DNA of 64,000 nt from Chrysoporthe austroafricana (GCA_001051155.2 JYIP02000013.1:434001-498000); one strand, 5' to 3'; numbered from the stretch's first letter, positions 46,320 through 57,300 are shown. Numbers and translations: made by a program. Notes: generated by a model from the letters alone, not told the origin.

Positions 46320-48177
46320 TCAACCAGCGCTGCCCGGCGCAGGCTCAGGATCAGGATCAGGATCTTGTTTCACCCCGACACGCGCACCGCCTAGAGATCC
46401 CTTCTGGGACAGAGTTCTTGTCACCTGTGACCCATCGTCTCTCGACATCCTCAGCCCCCTCTGGCTCGTCCAGTCCTCCGCCCACCCGTGATCCTTCCAC
46501 TCCCCTTCGTCCCCGTCCTCCGCCGCGTCCGCCGTCGGCCGCCTCTGCCTCTCCATCCTGATCCCGTGCCCGCCGTCCCCCGACCGGTCCGCGGTGGAGA
46601 GACGGAACACGCGGCCCGAGACCGTCTCCAGCATGATCCGGAGCGCGGGCAGGCACGAGCAGAGGACGCCGGCGGCCAGCTCGACGGTGGTCCAATAGAC
46701 GACGGGGACGTAGTCCCACGTGGGTTCGCTCAGGTTGCCGACGACGCGCAGCGTCTTGAGCCGCACGATGGTAGCGACCAGCCCGAGCCCGCCGACGGCG
46801 AACATGAGGGCGATGAGGACCTTCTTGCGGCGCGACATGTTGAGGCGCCACAGCATGCACACGGGCAGCACGATGAGGGCGAGGTCCTGCGCGACGGCGA
46901 GCCCCGAGTTGGCGTACGCCAGCGCCGAGACGTCGAGGCACCGCCCGCGGGGCCGCAGGTCGCGGTCCCAGAAGTACGCCGCGGGCCGGCACGAGAAGAC
47001 GGTCGCGAGGGCGATAGCCGTGCTGGGCAGGAGGATGAAGAGCAGCGCGGCGTGGCAGGCCAGCTGGAACGGCCGGTGCGGGTCGAAGATGCGCAAGTAC
47101 ATGGTGACGATGGACGTCTTGGTCAGGGCGAGCGCGACGACGTAGATGACCTCGGAGACGTAGACTAGCGCAGCAGGCATGTCAGCGGCGGCATTTATGA
47201 ATAGATCATCGCGAGCCTTACATAATCTAAGAATCTGCATGAGGGCGCCGTCCTCGAGATCCCACAGATGGCTGCCGAAGCCCAGCTGGGCCACTGAGGA
47301 ATTACATATCAGTAAACGGATCCCCCGGCTATAGTCGCACAACACCACGCGGGCGACAGAAGAGAGCAGCCACTCACTGTGCAGCGCACAGGCGAACGGC
47401 ACGATGGCCAACAGGATCGACAAGATTATGATATAGTCCTCAATCCAAAACGTCCTCGAGATCGACTTGGAGACGACCCTCAGGAGGACGAAGGCAGCCG
47501 AAATAGACCAGAGCACCGACATGATGATCACGACCGCCCCCGACCGGGACGCGTGCGACAAGTGGCATTCCGCCGCCGAGAACCGCGACACATCTGTTGC
47601 ACCCTGGTCAGCTCTCGATCTCGTGTATCCGCGATGCGACGGCAGCCCGGGAGCCGGGGACGGTGACTCGGGGGTGTGTGTGGGGGGGGCGTGGGGGTTC
47701 CGGATTCGTGGGCTCGACATGCAGGGGCAGAGGGTGGATTGAAGAATTGAAAAACGAAAAAAGCAGGGCTTTTGGAATGGACGAACCGAGAGCGTCCTGC
47801 ATGGTGCAGTTCGCCAGCAGGCAATCCGTCACGACATCCGCCAGCGACGTGCTCTCACACTGACACGCGGTATCCGTCGCGCTGCAGTCCGACCGGTCGA
47901 CGCCCCTGAGGAGGCAGGTGAGCTGGAAGCGGGAGCGGGTCAGTTCTCCGTATGACGGCTTCTGTGGGGTACGGGACCGGAGTGCAGGGGGCAAAAGGGA
48001 ACGGGAAAAGGAAAAAAGAAAAAAAGATTAGAGACGGACTCCACATGTTGAGAGGTTCCCCAGCGAGGCCTGGGCCGCCGCGGGTAGGGACCCGAGAGCG
48101 AGGAGGGCTAGCAAGATTGAAGTGATAGCGGTGGGTCTGGCTCGGAGATTTGGAGGCGGGCTGAAGCGTATCGCCAT
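46320..48177 (-). CDS. CFEM-domain Pth11-like rhodopsin-family receptor
   Basis: Five exons (48040-48177, 47787-47922, 47378-47593, 47222-47293, 46320-47164) join in frame to 468 residues. Residues 1-36 are a signal peptide (TSILLALLALGSLPAAAQA). The CFEM domain spans exons 1-3: LSTCG-LTCLLRGVDRSDC, then TDTACQC, VVTDCLLANC and AAECHLS, with eight or so regularly spaced Cys. About seven membrane segments follow, including AVVIIMSVLWSISAAFVLL, DYIIILSILLAIVPFACAL, YVVALALTKTSIVTMYL, AALLFILLPSTAIALATVF, LALIVLPVCMLWRL and KVLIALMFAVGGLGLVATI. The long cytoplasmic tail ends in a DPDPDPEP run. This is the architecture of Pth11-type receptors, which in plant pathogens take part in surface sensing. 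Intron 1 uses an unusual donor, GTCCGT; the join it gives is exactly the CFEM consensus. An upstream TATATAC lies about 240 bp before the ATG. Confidence 0.92.
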
Positions 48178-49777
48178 GGTCCCTGGCAATGCTGGGACGT
48201 CGGAGAGGAAGCCGTCGAAGGCGTGGACCCCATAGGACCTCCAGCTGTTCGTATGAAGTCCTATGCGATGGTGGCCGGAGACCGAATGATTCCAGCAAAA
48301 GAGAGTTGAGCGCAAGAAGAACGCTGCAGCCGCCAACACCCCTGCGTCGATGGAAGGGTGTAGCGATCGTCGGTTTGGGGACAGTACCGGCTAATGGGAT
48401 CGACGGGAGCGGAGGTATATAGATCGCACATATGCTTGTGACTCGTCGTAGGATCTCGCCCTATTGTCGTGGCTGTCACCCTCCGGATGTCGACCAGCAG
48501 ACTCGAGCGTGCTGCACAAGCTTCGTGAGACTCAGGGCCTAGCCCGCGTTGCTTTGCCGTCCGGGATTCTGGTTCCGGCGCGATGGGATACGCAACCTCC
48601 TGGCCAGCAGCCGCCCAGAAAGGTCGACACAACGATTCCGACTGTTTGGTGGAGGGGGAGCGGATATCCCAGAGGAGGCCGATAGGAAATCGGAGACAGG
48701 AGTCGGAAGACAAGACTACTAGGACCTACTCGGTATATGAGTTTGGACGGCACAGTTGAGCAGATACTGGTGTGGCCTCCCCTTGTCGGGTGTGGAGAAA
48801 GATCTCGAGGACGACAGGGCTTCATTTTGATGCATTTATCACGACTATGCCGCTTGCAGCACAACCATGCGGCGGTTGCCGAGAATCCTTGCTAGGCACC
48901 GTGGAGGAGGGAGGGCGGCCCACGCGTTTGCTCCTCAGAACATGATCGAGCACGGATCGTGTGATCTGCAGACCCGAGAATTATAGTCTCGGCATCGAGA
49001 TGTTGGGCCGCAGGGCTAAGCTCGATATTGGTAGGACACCCGGGCCTACGGTTTGGCCATAGGTACAGACTAGTATAGCAGCTCGGCGACGCTGGGCTCC
49101 TGGGTCCGGCATTTTTTTCTCGGCTTGCTGCCGTCATCCTGGAGACTGTTCTTACACGACAGATCTCAACAGGTTTACATCTAGTTCCGAGATTGTTCGG
49201 ACTGTACAGCCCTGACAGAAGGGGTGAAAGGGAGGTTATCATCTCAAGTCGCTATGGACAGCTAGGCCCACGATAGCTAGTTCGGCGAGTCATCTGCGAA
49301 GAGCCTGACTGCCGGCGCGGAAGAGCCCCACAATGTTCCAGCATCAGTGACACTACCGGTGCTGCCTTGAACAAAACCGCCTGCCGTCATGCTTGGGTAA
49401 ATAGGTAACAACGGGAACGGTGACACGCTCGCAAGCACATATCACCACTGAAGATGGCGAAGCTGCGGGACGGCGGACAGATGATCTAGCACTGCTGCTA
49501 GGCAGCATTGAAGGCCTGTGTATGACTGGTTTTGCCTTGTCGTGTTGGAAACTCCCGAAATCTGCATTTGCCCAGATCGTCGAGCAGTACCATAGTAGTT
49601 CCTGAAACTGACAGATCACAGGGGCTGAGTATAGCAAGGGATGGACCAGTGGAGTCTGAAAAAGCTCGATTCCACCGCCAGAGTGGGACGAGTGGAACAT
49701 CGCCGGTCTACCAAACGGATGCTGCATCTCCGATGCAGATCTCTATCGCGAAGTCATGTCTAGTTGTCAAATTTCGC
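48178..49777. other. Intergenic region
   Basis: It holds the promoter and leader of the CFEM-rhodopsin gene and the 3' flank of the LCCL gene. No gene is supported. Confidence 0.6.
48415..48422 (-). promoter_or_regulatory. Putative TATA element of the CFEM-rhodopsin gene
   Basis: On the minus strand CTATATAC lies about 240 bp upstream of the ATG at 48177. Only sequence and position support it. Confidence 0.4.
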
Positions 49778-51747
49778 TCAGGTTGCCCCAGCGGCCATCT
49801 GTATCCACGTTCCATTCGCGAGCCACGTGCCACCCATGGTATAGTCGCCCGTCTCCAGCCCATACGCTGCAGACAGCGCAAAGAAGCCAAACCTGAAGTA
49901 CTCGGGCTCGCCGGCGATCATCCTTTGCCAGGTGAACGAGCGCTCGTCCTGGCTTGACGAGTAGTCGCGGTACCGCTCGACGTCATTCACGAGGACGCTC
50001 GTTCCGTTCCAACCCACCGGTACGCCAGGCCACGTAAAGGTGATGCTCGAGATCGTAGCGTTGATGGCGGTGATCACAGGTAGCGCTGAGCCGTCTAGCG
50101 CGTCGCCTTGCAGCTCTGCGGCAGTCTGCAGAATCGCATCGAAGCCCCATTTTGCGACACCATTGACGAAAAGCCCCACCAGGATACCTTGGTAGACCAG
50201 GCTGGGGCGAGTCTGCATCGAAGTCCCCGGGATGAGGAGGAGCCCTAGGATGTAGTGGTGCAGGCGGAGATCTTCCTGTGGTATGGCTGCCAACAGGCCG
50301 ATGATGATGCCGAGGCTCACGTACAGCGCTATGTATCGCAACAGGCGGCCCTCTCGCCTGAATGCCCATGCTTGCCCAATAAACGCGAAGAGAAGGACGA
50401 ACACGATGACAATGAGGGAGGCCAGGCCGCCTGGCTCTTGCCGGATATCATGCGCTGTGAGTCGCTCGAGCGGGATCAGTTCGAAGGTGTAGTCAGCTAG
50501 GACTGCCACCCAGCAGGGTCCGAGCCACAAGATCGTCTTCTCAAACTGGGCGGTAAGATCGTGAAGAGTCCGTCGGATGTATAGCCTATACATGACCATG
50601 GAGATGAACAGTGCCGGTAGGAGATTGCCCATCGCTGTTGACACCAGCGTCGCAACGCTGGCGTACTCGGGCGTGTCCGTAGCTAGTGCCGCCTGGAGGT
50701 AACATCCGATGACTGTGGAGTAAAAAAACACGGAGGCTGACCGGGTGAACAAAGACAACAGCGTCGTATAGATGACAGAAACAGCAAGCAAGTCCCATGA
50801 CAGGTCTCTGCACGAGGCAGTCGTCGTTTCAAAGGTGAAGGAAGACGGAAAGCTCGAGTCAAAACCGATGCTCGAGATGCCATTCTGGGTCACAGAGGGA
50901 TAATTGCTCTGCTGACCGATGAGAGACACGACGCCACAGCCGCCTCCGCTGTTGGTAATGACGCCGGCATGGATTGCGGCAGAGCAGATGAAGGAATCGC
51001 CGCGGTACGTGAAGTCATAGGTCCCATCTGAGGTCGGGCCTCCTACAACCAGCGGCTCGTAGATGACCTCTTGTGCCCCGACGGCCCGAGGATTCTGGAC
51101 CTCCTCGCTGAGACAGTTCGCAGGACAACGAAAAGCAAACGAGCTATCCGAGAAGGGCAGGCAGTATGTACCGTTGAGCCCACAATCGTTGTTCTCCTCC
51201 CTGTCCTCAGATGTCAGCACATACCCGGTCCAAGAACGAGCGGGGTGTCAGACCAGAACACGCCGCCGCACTGTATCTGGATTGGCTGGCCATAGCCGTT
51301 CACATCATCGGCAATGGCCGATTTGTGGAGCACTGCGCCGAATGTAGCGATCCAGCAGACGTAGAAGATGAAGAGGGCGAGTATGCGCTGCCATTGCCTT
51401 GGACAGGCCTTGTCTACTAGCTGCAGTGGCAGGTGTTGAAGACGAGGCAAAATTGGTCGTATCTTCCATATCATTGGGACATCAGGGCCCTTCAGGTAGG
51501 TGCAGATGATATCTGACCTCCTCTGGACAGACGGGGGCAGGTGTCTCTTCAGCTTCTCAAGCACAGGATTGCCGTGCCCATCGCAACTCGTCACATTGGC
51601 GCCTCCCGTCGACGATGGCTCCGATGCGGCTGCCCGTATCTCGGGACTACCCCTGGCCTTATCGAGTGCTGTGTGTGTGCTGTCGTCGGCGGCTGTGTGC
51701 CCCACGCAGCTTTCGGGGTCTCGCAGTAAGGCATCTGGACCGGCCAT
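49778..51747 (-). CDS. LCCL-domain multi-pass membrane protein
   Basis: Two exons give 632 residues, best as 51272-51747 and 49778-51200. The N-terminal 130 residues are cytoplasmic and hydrophilic, followed by one membrane segment (ILALFIFYVCWIATFGAVL). An extracellular LCCL domain follows: NDCGLNGTYCLPF, FAFRCPANCLSEEV, FICSAAIHAGVITNSGGGCG and IGFDSSFPSSFTF, with the conserved cysteines and histidine. About eight more membrane segments fill the C-terminal half (for example ASLIVIVFVLLFAFIGQAW and RYIALYVSLGIIIGLLAAI). Fungal LCCL proteins of this layout are conserved and uncharacterised; LCCL domains elsewhere are extracellular ligand or lipid-binding modules. The exon junction is uncertain: the frame changes between the two exons, and I chose a 71-bp intron (donor GTGCGG, branch GCTGACA) because the obvious GTATGT donor would leave only 24 bp. 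A sequencing indel is the alternative. Confidence 0.85.
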
Positions 51748-52791
51748 CTCTACCGCTTACACAAGGCGTTGGCTTGGCGCGCAGCGAGAAGATTCACACT
51801 AGAGCGTTCATGTCGGCTGAGATAACAGTGTTGTTGCCATCACCCTCCTCGCGTGCGTAATCCCCCAAACCTGAAACGAGGCACGGCAGAACCAGACAGA
51901 ACCGGGGTCTCATCGGTGCCGTGTCGGCCCGCGGGCAACCCCGGCCAGCAACCTCGCGGGGCTTGCCTATTTTCAAAGTGTGCATCTAAAGTCACCAACT
52001 AATTCCCAATATCGCCAGCGCATCGCTCCGCCTGCGAGGGGCGGGGGCTGTGCTGCTGACTGCAGCTTGCATGAGCATGCCTCGTCCGCCCCCAGCCTGC
52101 TGTATCCGATTTACCTGTTCAGCGTATGCGCAGATAATCACTTGCACAAGAAGTATGAGAACACATACAAGATACGAAGATTACACTTATCGAGACGAGC
52201 CCAGAACTACCAAAAAGTTGAGCAGAACGGCGTATTGTGTTATATCCTTTGAACAAGCGCAACGGGAAGGTACGAGTAGGACACATGACAGTCTACTGCT
52301 AGGTGACTAGACAGGCTGTACAACCTGGGTTTGACAAGGTGGTGTGGGTGGGGCAATAACTTGACAGTTGTGTGGTTAAAGGTTATGGGCGGTGAACATC
52401 CAGCGCTACCCAATACGCCAGCCTCACTACCACGCTGGAGGCCGCTACCGCTGCAATATGCATCGATGTATAATAACGTGGCTGCGGCTGTGTCAACAAG
52501 ACACAACGGCAACCGCTTCTACTTTAGCTTTTCAGACACGCCTCGCCCCGTGCGAACTGTCGCTTGTCGTTCGTCCTACACCCTCATGAAAATTTTTTTT
52601 GATCCGAGCACTTCTGTTCATAAGCACCTTGCCCCGGAATTCCGAGCTTCCTCTGCTGGAGATATCCATTCCGGCCTTTGATTTCCTCAACTGGCAGAGC
52701 TGAGAAACGCTAGCTCGCGCATAGATGCGGCCTTGCTGCAGTACTGGATCCCACGAGCTGCCCTCAGCTTGAATGTACCCAAACCGCAACG
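51748..52791. other. Divergent promoter region of the LCCL gene and the NLR
   Basis: A 1-kb stretch between start codons of two genes on opposite strands. I see no gene, and no convincing TATA element. Confidence 0.6.
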
Positions 52792-55700
52792 ATGAATGAC
52801 CCCTGCAATACCAAGAGGTCTCGGGACAGCACACATGATGAGGATAACCAGTGGCTCCCTGTCTCGAAGCGCTCGAGACTGGGCGGTAATGGCGATTACA
52901 ACACCAAGCGTGCAGCTCCGGACGACCAGACCCCGAGAAAACTTTCACAAGATCACTACCACATCGGTTGGGTCTGCGCACTTCCCCTCGAGATGGCTGC
53001 GGCGGAGGCTATGTTGGATAATATTCATGAGAGCCCATGCAGCCATCCCGATGACAGCAATACATATACCTTTGGAAATGTTGGCATGCATAACATTATT
53101 GTTGCATGTCTTCCATCAGGCCAATATGGCACAAATAACGCGGCAACTGTGGCGAACAACATGCGGCGAAGTTTTCCTTCCATACAAAGAGGATTCATGG
53201 TCGGCATCGGCGGTGGAGTGCCTGGGAAAGTTGATGTGCGTCTTGGGGATGTTGTGGTGGGCGATCGAGTGATCCAGTACGATTTCGGCAAGACTGTCCA
53301 GGATGGTCATTTCGAACGGACAAGCACTCCATACAAGCCCCCTCATGAACTCATGACGGCTGTTGCCAAATTACGAGCGGAGCATGAACGAAAGCCTAGC
53401 AGGATTCCTGATATTCTTTCCGCTATGCTTGAACGAAATCCGAATATGACCGCATTTTCTCGTCATAGTGGGCTTGAAGATCTACTGTTTGATGACGCAT
53501 ATGACCACCGCCAATCCATGGAGACCTGTGAGAATTGCGACCGATCAAAGCTGCTGACGCGAGCTCCTCGAAGAAACAACAACCCAGAGATCCACTATGG
53601 ACTCATTGCTTCTGGGAATCAAGTTATGAAACATGGAAAGACACGGAACCAGGTGGCTCAGGGTCCTGGTATTCTCTGTTTCGAGATGGAGGCAGCAGGG
53701 TTGACGGACCACTTTCCGTGCCTGGTCGTTCGTGGAGTTTGCGACTATTCAGATTCGCATAAAAGCAAACAATGGCAACGATACGCAGCTGCAACAGCAG
53801 CAGCATATGCCAAGGAACTCCTTCGCGTTATACCTGCCGTCGAGACCCCGGAGGTTGTGATAGAACCTGCTAGAGGTAGGTACTACAACTCGCATAGAAG
53901 ACGACGCCTTGCTTACATCTTTATAGAACCAGCAATATTGCAAGAACGCCGAAAGTCTCTATTAGATTCCTTGAGATTTGACCAGATTGATTCTCGACAC
54001 TCAAACATTAGAGCGGCCTATTCCAAAACATGCGAGTGGCTGCTCAGACATCCTGACTACACAGATTGGTTGGATCCTGACAAGTTTGACCACCATCACG
54101 GATTTCTGTGGATCAATGGAAAGCCTGGCTCGGGGAAGTCGACTTTGATGAAGTTTGCTTTCGCACACGCCAAACAGAGCACAGCTAATAATGCTGCCAC
54201 CATCTCATTCTTTTTCAACGCAAGAGGAGATACTCTCGAAAAGACGGCTATTGGAATGTATCGAGCCCTTCTGGTCCAGCTGCTAGAGAAGCTACCGGAC
54301 CTCCAGGAAGTGCTGGATGATCCACATCTTGTTGCCCAGAATCACAACGGCTCCCTTAAGTGGGATGTCGAGATGCTTCGAGCGATTTTCTCCTCTGCGA
54401 TAGCACGACTTGGCCGCCGACCCGTGACCTGCTTTGTTGATGCTCTGGATGAGTGTGACGAGCATCAAGTGCGAGCTATGGTAGAGTTCTTCGAGGGCTT
54501 GGGAGAAGAGGCTAGCCAAGGTGGAATCAGGCTCTATATCTGCTTCTCCAGTCGTCACTACCCCTACATCGCAATCGAACATGGCCAACAGTTGGTTCTG
54601 GAAAACCAACCGGGTCATGGACAAGACTTGGAGAGATATGTGCGAGGCCGCCTGAAAACAGGAAAACGCTCCTTCCTCGAAGAAGTCAGAAATCAGATAC
54701 TACAGAAGGCAGCAGGTGTTTTCATGTGGGCTGTCCTGGTTGTCGATATTCTCAACAAGGAATTTGATCGAGGTCGCATGTTTGCGGTGAGGAAAAGGCT
54801 GCAAGAGATACCCAACCAATTAAGCGAGCTGTTCAAGGATATCTTAAGGCGGGATAGCGACAACATGGCCGAAATGCTGCTTTGCATTCAGTGGATACTT
54901 CACGCAAAGCGGCCGTTGAAGCGTGAAGAGTTCTACTTCGCAGTCGTTTCTGGCGTATCCCCTGAAAGCTTGACCGAATGGAATCCGGAAGATATCAGCA
55001 CAGACGATATGGGCCGACTTGTGCTGAGTTCTTCAAAAGGGCTTGCAGAGGTCACTAAGTCCAGAGACCAAACGGTTCAGTTCATCCACGAGTCGGTGCG
55101 AGATTTTCTAATCAAGGATGGTGGTCTCCGCGATCTATGGGATGAGCTCGGAGAAGACATTCAAAGTTCTAGTCACGATAAACTGAAGCAGTGCTGCCAA
55201 ACCTACATCGAAATGGACCTCTCCGGGTACTTGGACAGGAGTGCAAGTGTAGCACTTCCAAAAGCATCCTCAGAGGAAGCGAAAACGATGCGACAGCTGG
55301 TCTCGGAAAGATTCCCCTTCCTCGAATATGCTGTCCATCACGTGTTCCATCATGCCAACGAAGCAGCGGTTGGCATACCGCAAGATACCTTTCTGGAAAG
55401 ATTTCCCCTCGGAACTTGGATAAAACTCGATAATTTGTTCGAAAAGCATCAGATCCGTCGTCATACGCCAAACGCAAGTCTTCTGTATCTTCTCGCAGAG
55501 AAGAACTGGGCGAGACTGATAAGACCACAACTTCACCACAATCCAAGAGTCACTATTCATGGAGAGCGACATCATTATCCGCTTTTCGCCGCCTTGCTGA
55601 ATGGACATCAAGATGCGGTTGAAGCAATACTGCAACAGGAGATAAACCTTCCGCAACGGGATAATGTCTCTCTGCAGCTAGAGTATGAGCAGAATTTTGT

Positions 55701-55971
55701 CGCTCCTAATGGTCTGACAGTGCTCTCGTGGGCTGTGAAGAACAGGCATAAAAGTATCGTAAAGATGCTTCTCGAAAGCAGCGAAATTGATGCCAGCGCA
55801 AAGGATCGGGTTGGTCGGACACCACTCTGGTGGGCTGTTAAGAACGGGCAGAAAAGTATCGTAAAGCTGCTTCTCGAGACAGGCAAAGTCGATCCCGATA
55901 CGAAAGATATTTACATCACGGCGAAACACCGCTCTGCTTGGCTGTACGGAATGGACACGAAGCTATTATAA
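52792..55971 (+). CDS. NLR-type protein: PNP/UDP phosphorylase domain, NACHT, ankyrin repeats
   Basis: A long frame with one likely in-frame intron at 53876-53926 (51 bp, GTAGGT...TATAG) gives about 1042 residues. Residues about 55-345 are a PNP_UDP-type domain (HIGWVCALPLEMAAAEAML, VGIGGGVPGKVDVRLGDVVV, LCFEMEAAGLTDHFPCLVV, GVCDYSDSHKSKQWQRYAA). The linker carries LRFDQIDSRHSNIRAAYSKT, typical of fungal NLRs. The NACHT domain has Walker A INGKPGSGKSTLMKF (about 430) and Walker B TCFVDALDECDEHQ; a winged-helix-like region follows. C-terminal ankyrin repeats begin near residue 870 (LLLESSEIDASAKD). This is the classic fungal NOD-like receptor layout, associated with non-self recognition and heterokaryon incompatibility. 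A 5-bp insertion near 55915 shifts the frame inside the ankyrin array, so this protein ends LYGMDTKLL at 55971 and loses two to three repeats. The N-terminal and NTPase parts look intact. Confidence 0.92.
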   Translation: MNDPCNTKRSRDSTHDEDNQWLPVSKRSRLGGNGDYNTKRAAPDDQTPRKLSQDHYHIGWVCALPLEMAAAEAMLDNIHESPCSHPDDSNTYTFGNVGMHNIIVACLPSGQYGTNNAATVANNMRRSFPSIQRGFMVGIGGGVPGKVDVRLGDVVVGDRVIQYDFGKTVQDGHFERTSTPYKPPHELMTAVAKLRAEHERKPSRIPDILSAMLERNPNMTAFSRHSGLEDLLFDDAYDHRQSMETCENCDRSKLLTRAPRRNNNPEIHYGLIASGNQVMKHGKTRNQVAQGPGILCFEMEAAGLTDHFPCLVVRGVCDYSDSHKSKQWQRYAAATAAAYAKELLRVIPAVETPEVVIEPARGRYYNSHRRRRLAYIFIEPAILQERRKSLLDSLRFDQIDSRHSNIRAAYSKTCEWLLRHPDYTDWLDPDKFDHHHGFLWINGKPGSGKSTLMKFAFAHAKQSTANNAATISFFFNARGDTLEKTAIGMYRALLVQLLEKLPDLQEVLDDPHLVAQNHNGSLKWDVEMLRAIFSSAIARLGRRPVTCFVDALDECDEHQVRAMVEFFEGLGEEASQGGIRLYICFSSRHYPYIAIEHGQQLVLENQPGHGQDLERYVRGRLKTGKRSFLEEVRNQILQKAAGVFMWAVLVVDILNKEFDRGRMFAVRKRLQEIPNQLSELFKDILRRDSDNMAEMLLCIQWILHAKRPLKREEFYFAVVSGVSPESLTEWNPEDISTDDMGRLVLSSSKGLAEVTKSRDQTVQFIHESVRDFLIKDGGLRDLWDELGEDIQSSSHDKLKQCCQTYIEMDLSGYLDRSASVALPKASSEEAKTMRQLVSERFPFLEYAVHHVFHHANEAAVGIPQDTFLERFPLGTWIKLDNLFEKHQIRRHTPNASLLYLLAEKNWARLIRPQLHHNPRVTIHGERHHYPLFAALLNGHQDAVEAILQQEINLPQRDNVSLQLEYEQNFVAPNGLTVLSWAVKNRHKSIVKMLLESSEIDASAKDRVGRTPLWWAVKNGQKSIVKLLLETGKVDPDTKDIYITAKHRSAWLYGMDTKLL

Positions 55972-56173
55972 AGCTGCTTCTCGAGACAGGCAAAGTCGAT
56001 CCCGATACGAAAGATAATACTGGCCAGACACCGCTCTGCTTGGCTGTACGGAATGGACACGAAGCTATTATAAAGCTGCTTCTCGAGACAGGCAAAGTCG
56101 ATCCCGATACGAAAAATATTTACGGCGAAACACCGCTCTACTGGGCTGTATGGAATAGACACGAAGCTATTGT
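55863..56173 (+). repeat. Near-identical 102-bp ankyrin-coding tandem repeats
   Basis: Units begin at 55863, 55970 and 56072 with a further partial one at 56174. Spacings are 107, 102 and 102 bp. Each encodes a 34-residue ankyrin unit containing ETGKVDPDT and NGHEAI. Copies agree at nearly every base apart from a few substitutions. A more diverged pair, also 102 bp apart, precedes them (55759 and 55861). The first unit is 5 bp longer than the others. Confidence 0.9.
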
Positions 56174-56252
56174 AAAGCTGCTTCGTGATACGAGCAAGGC
56201 CCAACTTGGCGAGGGATCAGGCTCGAGCTCTAGCGACACACTGCTTTCATGA
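55938..56252 (+). pseudogene. Frame-shifted C-terminal ankyrin tail of the NLR
   Basis: After the 5-bp insertion, the open ankyrin frame continues in a different phase for 104 residues: repeats with GQTPLCLAVRNGHEAIIKLL and GETPLYWAVWNRHEAIVKLL, then a Ser-rich end GEGSGSSSSDTLLS and a stop. It has no independent promoter or sensible start, so it is best read as the detached tail of the gene at 52792. No intron that would skip the insertion is visible. Confidence 0.8.
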
Positions 56253-57300
56253 ACTTTACAATGGAAAATGTCGACAATATAAAAGACGAGATCAATTGGA
56301 GAAATTTTTTATTTGACCGGATCTATTTTGATAGCCTATAATTAGTTTTGCTTTTTGACTTGTTTTTCGGTAAATGGGTCCAAAGGGGCAGGCCGAGTTG
56401 ATTTTCTTTCAGTAAGCTTAAACAATGTTTTACGGCTTAAGTATATTGAAGCTGCGTACTATGAAATTATATTATGCCTCACCACTTATAATATCTACTA
56501 TCGTGATCATATTCACTGCAATTGCTGCTAAAGTCACTGCACGAAGGGGACTGCCGCTGTTACTGTTAACTTCGAAACACCAATTGGGTGATTAATAGAG
56601 CGTCGTGTTAGACAATATGAGTTGTAGGAACAGTATGTAAAAGGAGTCGAACTGGATATTAGCACACTACCTACATATCTCATAGAGACGTAAGTCTATA
56701 GGTGTTGGTGTAGATTATTTACGCGAAGCGGAACGACAAGTAGCGTGCTGAAAAGACTGTTTCTATTGCTGGCTTCTGCAGTGCTCCCGCAGCATTACGT
56801 TGACGCCTCCATACGCTCCCGTTACAAATCCTTGAAACTTCCAACTTCATCGGCTCGAGATGTTCAGGAAGGGGCTATGTCTGACTCTCGCGCTTGACTC
56901 ACAAGTCACAGGCCGGGATGGTGGCCAGTTAGCAGCCTCCCTGGAGGTGTACCTGTATATCTTGCTCTCCCTTCGAATGACCAAATAGGCATCCGCCTGA
57001 TAATTACAATGCGATTAGTTCACTTTCATAAATACGCTCCTGTGTCTTCTCGAGAACTGTGTGAGGCCTCACTGCCTTAGTGACGCTTTCTGCGGAAGAC
57101 GGGATTTCGGTAGGGGGTGGAATAATTTGCACCCTATATTTCTTCCACAATAATAAAACCAAAGGCGCTATGCCTAACAGGGCGGAGGCTGAGTCATCGA
57201 GCAGCCCGTGGGAAAATTAACACCGTCAGTTTGATCTTTCATCCTTCAGCGGTATATCAGGGACCCCTGGAGCCACAGCCTCGGCCGGAATTTTTTGCTC
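56253..57300. other. Intergenic, AT-rich region
   Basis: About 1 kb of AT-rich sequence (notably 56260-56700) follows the NLR. No gene is seen. Confidence 0.6.

Noticed and set aside
51201..51235. 24-bp intron with GTATGT donor in the LCCL gene
   Set aside because: Too short for splicing; a 71-bp intron with a compatible phase is available.
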